A stretch of 64,000 nucleotides of DNA from Plantago major (Eukaryota > Streptophyta > Magnoliopsida > Lamiales > Plantaginaceae), in the NCBI GenBank assembly GCA_026545765.1, contig CM048839.1, forward strand, positions 50,514,677-50,578,676, read 5' to 3'. Positions 58,820-64,000 of the stretch are shown here, in pieces. The notes beneath the pieces are model-generated. The model did not search any database, had not been told where the DNA came from, and worked only from the letters and a program-made list of their open reading frames with translations. Every line of letters starts with the position of its first letter. Within the stretch, counting starts at the first letter, position 1. A program made the position numbers and the translations under genes.

Positions 58820-60338
58820 CTGCAAAAAGCACATGACAAACACAAACAAATTGTATTAGTATAAATGAAGACATGAATTGGCATGTAATGGGAAAAGTAA
58901 GCATATAACAATTAAGATACATATACTACTCTACACTACACACATACTCTGATCCTCGTCAACACACTTAATTAATTAAATTCTCATAATTTATAATCTA
59001 GTACATGTATAAATTTATCAAATGAAACGATTGCAAATCTTAATTAACATACTTAACATACTTAAATCAAAACTACGACATACTTAACATTATACTAATT
59101 AACATTTCAAATAATTTCACATCTCAAAGTTAATTAAACATACAATTACAATTGCTTAAACTAGTCTAAATTAACTAAATTTTCCAAATATGTCAAAAAG
59201 TTAGGGTTTCAAAACGAGGTACTAAATCTTCATAATTTTACTAAATATACACCAATATCAAATTAATTAAAAGTCCAACATACTTACAAACATACTATAC
59301 TAAAAATTCAAATTCACAATCAGTATATATCAATTGCACATCTCAAAGGTAAAACATTACCTAATTACATCTAAACTAAGTACTATATACTCTCCATTTA
59401 CATTCAATTGCTCAAATTAGTCCAAAGTAACAAAATTCCCAAATAAAAAAATTAGGGTTTACCTTCGAATCCGGAGAAATGAGCGGATGGAATTTGAAAT
59501 TGACGGCACAATTGACCTCCTTGATTCACGAGCTTCGAATGTACACGAAGAATGGACAAAATGGTTGAGATTTGGACCGGAATGGCTTTGGGCGAAATAA
59601 GGAGAAGAAAGGAAGAAGAATGAGGAAGAAGAGAAAATGGGGAAGGAAGCATTCTGCTTCCCGTAAAAAACTGGAACTCTAGCGACGAATAGGCTATCCG
59701 TCGCTAATAACGACGGATAAGCCTATCCGTCGCTAGAGTTCCAGTTTTTTTTTTTTAAAAATTTATTTTCCCTTTTTTTTTCTTGGTCAAAGAATCTAGC
59801 GACGGATAGATTATCCGTCGCTAGGTTTAACGACGGATAGTCATATCCGTCGTTAACTAAAGACGGATAAGCCTATCCGTCACTAGGTTTAACGACGGAT
59901 AAGCTATCCGTTGTTAAACCTAGCGACGGATTTTTATCCGTCGCTAGAGCTAGCGATTCGTCGCTAGCTAGCGACGGATAGAATCCGTCGCTATTCTTCC
60001 GTGGCTATTAACAGGCTTTCTTGTAGTGTTAACGATTTTTACTACGCACAGAGACCGTTGTATACAGGGTAAAACCGTGGCAAAAGTTATATACAACACT
60101 TAAAATGCGTGGCAGACATGTTGCAAAAAAAGCCGTAGTAAAAGAATTAGGCAAAATTTACCGATAAACTCTTATGCCACACTTCATAACTGTTGTTTAT
60201 AGTGCGAAGTGTGGCATATGATTTTGCCACACTTAGAAAGCGTAGTACAAAAACTTCCAAAAAAAAAAAAATGTACAAAGTATTAATAAAAAAGAAAAGG
60301 GCAAAAAGCAAAAAAAAAAAAAAAAAAAAAAAAAATTA

Positions 60339-60410
60339 TTTGGCTGCTGGGATTCGAGCCCAGGTCTCCACGGCCACAACGTGGAATTCTCACCACTAAA
60401 CTACAGCCAC
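60339..60410 (-). tRNA. tRNA-His (GUG)
   Basis: Read on the minus strand it begins GTGGCTGTAGTTTAGTGGT, has the anticodon stem CCACG/CGTGG around the loop TTGTGGC (anticodon GTG at 60377-60375), the T arm CTGGGCTCGAATCCCAG and ends CAGCCAA. A- and B-box positions are normal. The first acceptor pair would be G-A instead of G-C, the one flaw I see. A T-rich run lies just downstream on the minus strand, which suits Pol III termination. Its copy-1 partner is deleted in the anticodon stem. Confidence 0.85.
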
Positions 60411-60767
60411 TTAGATACTAATAATGTAGACGACTATTAAGAAATCTAGTGCACTTAAATGTAGTTACCCAAATCCACACTCCGAATCCAATTCTCAAAC
60501 AAGTATCCAATTCCAGACAAAGTTTTATAAAAGAGACGAGAAACTGATTGAATAAATCCCAGAAGTATAAAGATTTACGGAATTAATCCATTTTATATTA
60601 GTTCCTCTATAATCGAACAGGGAACAACTGCGAATATAACTAACTTAAGCAAAAATCGGGGTCCACTTCTGATTGCGATATATGGACTCACTCGACATTA
60701 ATCCATTTTTGTAGCTAGTGTGGGTCTATTACCGGGTCTTCCATATATCTATTAAGTTAGTGTGGAT

Positions 60768-60914
60768 CTTCCATAGACCGGGTCTATGAGTAAGTTGGTA
60801 GACCTGTGATTGAAAATAATTCAAATGACTTGAAGAACAATCTCATTTTCCAAGGGACTGGTTTATTTCCAAACACAAGGTCTACAACTTATTCATAGAT
60901 CCGGTCTATGGAAG
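60768..60914. mobile_element. MITE with about 40-bp terminal inverted repeats
   Basis: The left end CTTCCATAGACCGG, then TCTATGAGTAAGTTG and TAGACC, is mirrored at the right end with few changes, giving inverted repeats of about 40 bp in a 147-bp element. A clean target duplication is not visible. It is present only in copy 2 of the duplication. Confidence 0.7.
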
Positions 60915-60962
60915 AATTTCCCCATTATGCGAATATATGATATAGAAAGATGAGAGAAGCAG

Positions 60963-62012
60963 TCATCTGTAGGACTTGTCCCTGTTGAATTTCCAGGCTG
61001 AAAGAGAGAAAAATGGCCTTCCTTTCCACTCCAGAACTATGCATTTTCCGTTCAACTTCAAACTAGTGTGACTTTCATACCTTGCCAATAAGCTTGCTTG
61101 ATCAAAACAAGATTGGCTAAACTCCGTTTCCACGATGCCAAACCTACTGAATAATCCTCTCCAGAATTCAATCCTAGCACTCCGTGCAATCCTCTGCTCC
61201 CCTTCATCTACAATGACATTCCTAATCATTCCCTTGAGGTAATCTTCCTCTCCTACTCTTACGAACTGGCTTTGACGTGCAACGCATGAATCAATACAAT
61301 CATACATGGCACTGGAGAGAAAGAGGGATTCATTGAACCGGGTCATGAAATCTGATGTGTTAGTATCTGCCTCCACTTCCGCGACCACCATCAAACACGG
61401 ATCAAGATTCTTAATCGTAACTACAAGACTTTCTAAGCAATCAGGACGAGCTAAAAGTGAACGTAGGCGCAAGCTACTGTACACAGCCAAAACTTCATCT
61501 GACTCCAACTCGAAATGTTCATTCTTTATGTCCTCAATTTTTGACAACACCACTTTGAACGAAAACGGCAACTTCATGGAATCTGCATGAGATGATAGCC
61601 GCTGGCCTACTTCTTCAAGCCTGTCACTTGACGTGCCCACTGCTGTTAGCTTCAGCAGATCAAGTGAACAGTTTGTCCGGTCAGCCAGTGCGCGCATGAG
61701 TATTGTCCACTGAGATCCACTTCTGATTGCGAAATCAACCACATGGATTTTTGTAGCTGATTCTGCATTGTCCAAAATGACTTGAATCCCAATATATGGA
61801 CTCACTCGACAGAAGGGAAATTCTAGTTCGTGTGGGAGTGAAGAAGGTTCATCCATCACAGCAATATTTGTCGTTCCAGATCGATTTTCCCCATATCTAT
61901 CTCTATTTTCTCTTGAAGAGCCTTCGCGTTATGGTGGACAGCCTTATCCACTGTTGTACCCGAACTTAAAGTAGCTTCGAGGCAACCTCAGAGCAAGATT
62001 TTTTCATCTTCG
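60963..62012 (-). pseudogene. GRAS1 copy, N-terminally truncated
   Basis: The longest open stretch is 298 residues (61859-60963) and corresponds to GRAS1 residues 153-450, with about four substitutions, three of them near the end (GRPFFSLS for GTPLFSLS, NRDKSYR for NGDKSYR). A 10-bp deletion at about 61862 shifts the frame, and at 62012 the match jumps to sequence 3' of GRAS2, so about 950 bp with the N-terminus and the promoter is missing. The VHIID to SAW part could still be translated from MMDEPSSLPH if transcribed, but the first heptad region is lost. A pseudogene is the best reading. Confidence 0.88.
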
Positions 62013-62123
62013 AATCCATTACAAATATAGAACTTAGTAACTAGAGGTACATACATTATAGTACATGACATACCAATAGTAATAAACGTAAAGCTTAACT
62101 TCCGACTTTAATAGTTACACTTT

Positions 62124-63824
62124 TCATTGAAACTTCCACGCAGAAAGCGTACCAAGTGGCGTTCCCTTCCACCCAACAGTTGAGCATTTACCATCCATGG
62201 CCAATGTGCAGGAGCTCTGACAAGCAAACCTCTGGAGCACCAAATTCGCATGACTGAGACATAACTTGCTCAGTTCCATCTCCACTAATCTATAATGTTG
62301 AAAATATCTTCTCAAGACATTTATACCCGCATGTACAACCTTCCTTTCGTCTCCTTCAGCTACCAAAATATTTCTTATGCACCAGTTCACACATGCTGAT
62401 TCAACTTCTGCTCTGATGTTCTCACTATTTTCCATGCAATCAGCCAATGAATCAAAAAATGCACCAAAATAGAACAGTGCTTCTACAAAGCGACCAACGA
62501 AAGTTGGAGAGTTACATGTTGCCTCTACCTCACCGACGATCATGATGCGAGGATTCATATTTTTTATCACCTTTAACATGTTTTTCAGCCGACCACTTCT
62601 TCCTATTACAGCCGGAAGCGCGTACATAGCATAGACTGCAACTGCCTCATCAGCATCTAGCTTAAAGAGGCCTTCAGTGAGATCCAACATATCTTCTACC
62701 ATGACTACATTAAAACAGAACGGTATATTCAAGGACTGAGCGAAGCTAATCAATCGTCTTCCTGTTTCCTCCATCATGGATTTTGATTTGGTCCCAACAG
62801 CAGTAATCCTAAGCTGTTGAATAGGAGTTTCTCGCTGCGTTGCAAGAGATGGCATCAAGATTACAGACTGTACTCCAGTTCTGATCTCAAAGTCCACTAT
62901 GTGCACCTTGCCTGCTTCTCCTACATGATCTATTACTGCTTGAGCTCCGGGAAATTGAGGAATCTGACTGAGAGGGTGTGTTTTGTACATTGTCAAAGCA
63001 ATGGCACTTGGCCACTTGAAAGTATCTAGAGGATCTGTGTTCTTGTTACTCGAGTCACTCAATACAAATCTTCCTGTTTTATTACCAATCCTCTCTTCAA
63101 GAGCTTCAACGAAATCGAAAACTAGTCTTTGAACTGGAGATCCCTTAGGGGAACTTGATGTATGACAATCATGCAAGCTTTTAATGACATGTTCATATTG
63201 CTTCTCACTCACTCTCTTAGCACAAGATAGAAGATCCTGAACGAGTTTAACGCCTTTAAGATCTTCCTCAGAGAGGCCGAACAGTGAGTCTCGATATGAA
63301 TGATCAACCATCATTAATGTGAACTGAATGAAATTTTCTGAAGCCAACTCAATGATTGCTTCAGTCGATAATGCTGCACTACTAGTACAAAGGGGATGGT
63401 CATGAGAGCCTGCAGCTGAGGTTTTGGATTTCAGGTGCTTAGTCTGATATTTTTGCAGGACATGACACGACGCTGGAGGAAATGCATGTGTAGTGTTCTC
63501 CTCATGTTGAGTTGGCCCTGCTGCATCAATAACACCAATCTTTGTGATGTCATTATCAGGTGATTGAAAAGGTGGACAGACAACATCATGTGATGTATCT
63601 CGTGATGAGCTACCAAATTCAGCAAACTGTAGGAATTCTTGGCGAAGTTGATGCCCGTAAATGTCAAATTCTAGCTCAGCAGGACTACCGTCTGGCCTGG
63701 ACAGCCCCATGCCAGCACCAAAGTAGTTAAACTCAAAACCTCCCAATTGTTCAGCTGCATGTAAGCCATTTTCCTCTGATGAATTCCTGTAATCATGCTG
63801 CAGTTTCTCTGTCGGAGATGACAT
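62124..63824 (-). CDS. GRAS-domain transcriptional regulator (GRAS2 copy)
   Basis: A 566-residue single-exon GRAS protein, same length as GRAS2 with no gaps and about 94 per cent identical by my count. VHIVDFEIRTGV, LRITAVGTKSKS, RFVEALFYFGAFFDSL and the SAW end GWKGTPLGTLSAWKFQ are unchanged. Most replacements fall in the first half, including the shared FHIL-KY motif, which here reads CHVLQKY, and one just after VHIID (LMPSLA for LMQALA). Its upstream flank also matches GRAS2. Open and complete, so likely a working gene, though the cluster of replacements suggests a change of role or relaxed selection. Confidence 0.92.
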   Translation of the reverse strand: MSSPTEKLQHDYRNSSEENGLHAAEQLGGFEFNYFGAGMGLSRPDGSPAELEFDIYGHQLRQEFLQFAEFGSSSRDTSHDVVCPPFQSPDNDITKIGVIDAAGPTQHEENTTHAFPPASCHVLQKYQTKHLKSKTSAAGSHDHPLCTSSAALSTEAIIELASENFIQFTLMMVDHSYRDSLFGLSEEDLKGVKLVQDLLSCAKRVSEKQYEHVIKSLHDCHTSSSPKGSPVQRLVFDFVEALEERIGNKTGRFVLSDSSNKNTDPLDTFKWPSAIALTMYKTHPLSQIPQFPGAQAVIDHVGEAGKVHIVDFEIRTGVQSVILMPSLATQRETPIQQLRITAVGTKSKSMMEETGRRLISFAQSLNIPFCFNVVMVEDMLDLTEGLFKLDADEAVAVYAMYALPAVIGRSGRLKNMLKVIKNMNPRIMIVGEVEATCNSPTFVGRFVEALFYFGAFFDSLADCMENSENIRAEVESACVNWCIRNILVAEGDERKVVHAGINVLRRYFQHYRLVEMELSKLCLSHANLVLQRFACQSSCTLAMDGKCSTVGWKGTPLGTLSAWKFQ

Positions 63825-64000
63825 TTTACGTGACTTTTCAGAACCTTGGAACCAATGTAATTGTAAAGAGACTTTGGTCCACTACAACTGCATTGTTCTA
63901 ATTCTATTGCAGACAAAAGCTTGCAGCACTTGAAACAAATTTCTTTTTATTAGCAACAACATTGATGAGAAAATGCCCCTAAGGGAATATGAATGTTTAA

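Larger units (their letters stand above)
56324..60028 (-). mobile_element. CACTA transposon CACTA-4
   Basis: A 3705-bp element with ends CACTACAAGAAAAC and TTTCTTGTAGTG and dense AGCGACGGAT motifs in both subterminal regions. The flanking triplets are TAA (56321-56323) and TTA (60029-60031), not an exact match, possibly through a later change. It carries one transposase-related gene of the TNPA type on the minus strand and no TNPD, so it is non-autonomous. A 71-bp tandem array lies in an intron of that gene. The right part (58900-59640) is intron-like AT-rich DNA and a purine-rich leader. Confidence 0.88.
60271..64000. repeat. segmental duplication, copy 2 (runs off the window)
   Basis: Same order and orientation as 24324-29740: tRNA-His, GRAS1 copy, GRAS2 copy. 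Compared with copy 1 it lacks about 850 bp after the tRNA, has about 250 bp of other DNA at 60665-60915 including a MITE, and has lost about 950 bp including the GRAS1 N-terminus. The match to the GRAS2 upstream region continues to the last base shown. Confidence 0.92.

Overview
The window is nuclear DNA of a flowering plant, most likely a eudicot. The evidence is intron-containing genes with canonical GT-AG sites, plant-type GRAS regulators, a plant histidine tRNA, and a dense load of plant transposons: Tat-lineage Ty3/gypsy, CACTA/En-Spm, PIF-Harbinger, Helitron-like elements and a Cassandra-type 5S-bearing LTR. I cannot name the species. About a fifth of the window is host gene; most of the rest is transposon or repeat.

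Layout. 1-5782 is the 5' part of a decayed Tat-type Ty3/gypsy element on the minus strand (5' LTR 4828-5782). 6088-9499 is a CACTA element inside a small dispersed repeat, followed by a Helitron-like element (9580-13215). 13389-15847 is a three-exon BOD1/SHG1-domain gene, tail-to-tail with a ten-exon shugoshin gene (16674-19683, minus). 20-25 kb is repeat-rich spacer. 25.7-29.5 kb holds two GRAS genes on the minus strand. 30-38 kb holds an array-rich unclassified repeat and a second Helitron-like element, inverted relative to the first. A short F-box gene (39290-39649) and a third GRAS gene (40695-42401) follow. 42915-48641 is a three-layer nest: a long solo LTR containing a second solo LTR containing a CACTA element, each layer with its own target-site duplication. 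49152-53987 is a PIF-Harbinger element whose transposase is split near its start by another CACTA. 54102-56291 looks like a long LTR with a Cassandra-type solo LTR inside it. 56324-60028 is a fourth CACTA. From 60271 to the window end the 24.3-29.7 kb GRAS block is repeated in direct orientation, with a histidine tRNA, one broken GRAS copy and one open GRAS copy.

Host biology. The host content is a local GRAS cluster (three open full-length-type genes of about 566 residues, one shorter 450-residue paralogue and its truncated copy) plus a chromosome-biology pair (BOD1/SHG1-domain protein and shugoshin). The GRAS proteins share a short FxIL-KY motif upstream of the GRAS domain and lack a recognisable DELLA motif. 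The most informative points are the diverging GRAS segmental duplication with a patchwork junction, the two inverted Helitron-like copies with the same RNase H fragment, the frame conflict at the shugoshin start, and several nested insertions that can be read to the base. I did not find anything I would call a new biological system.
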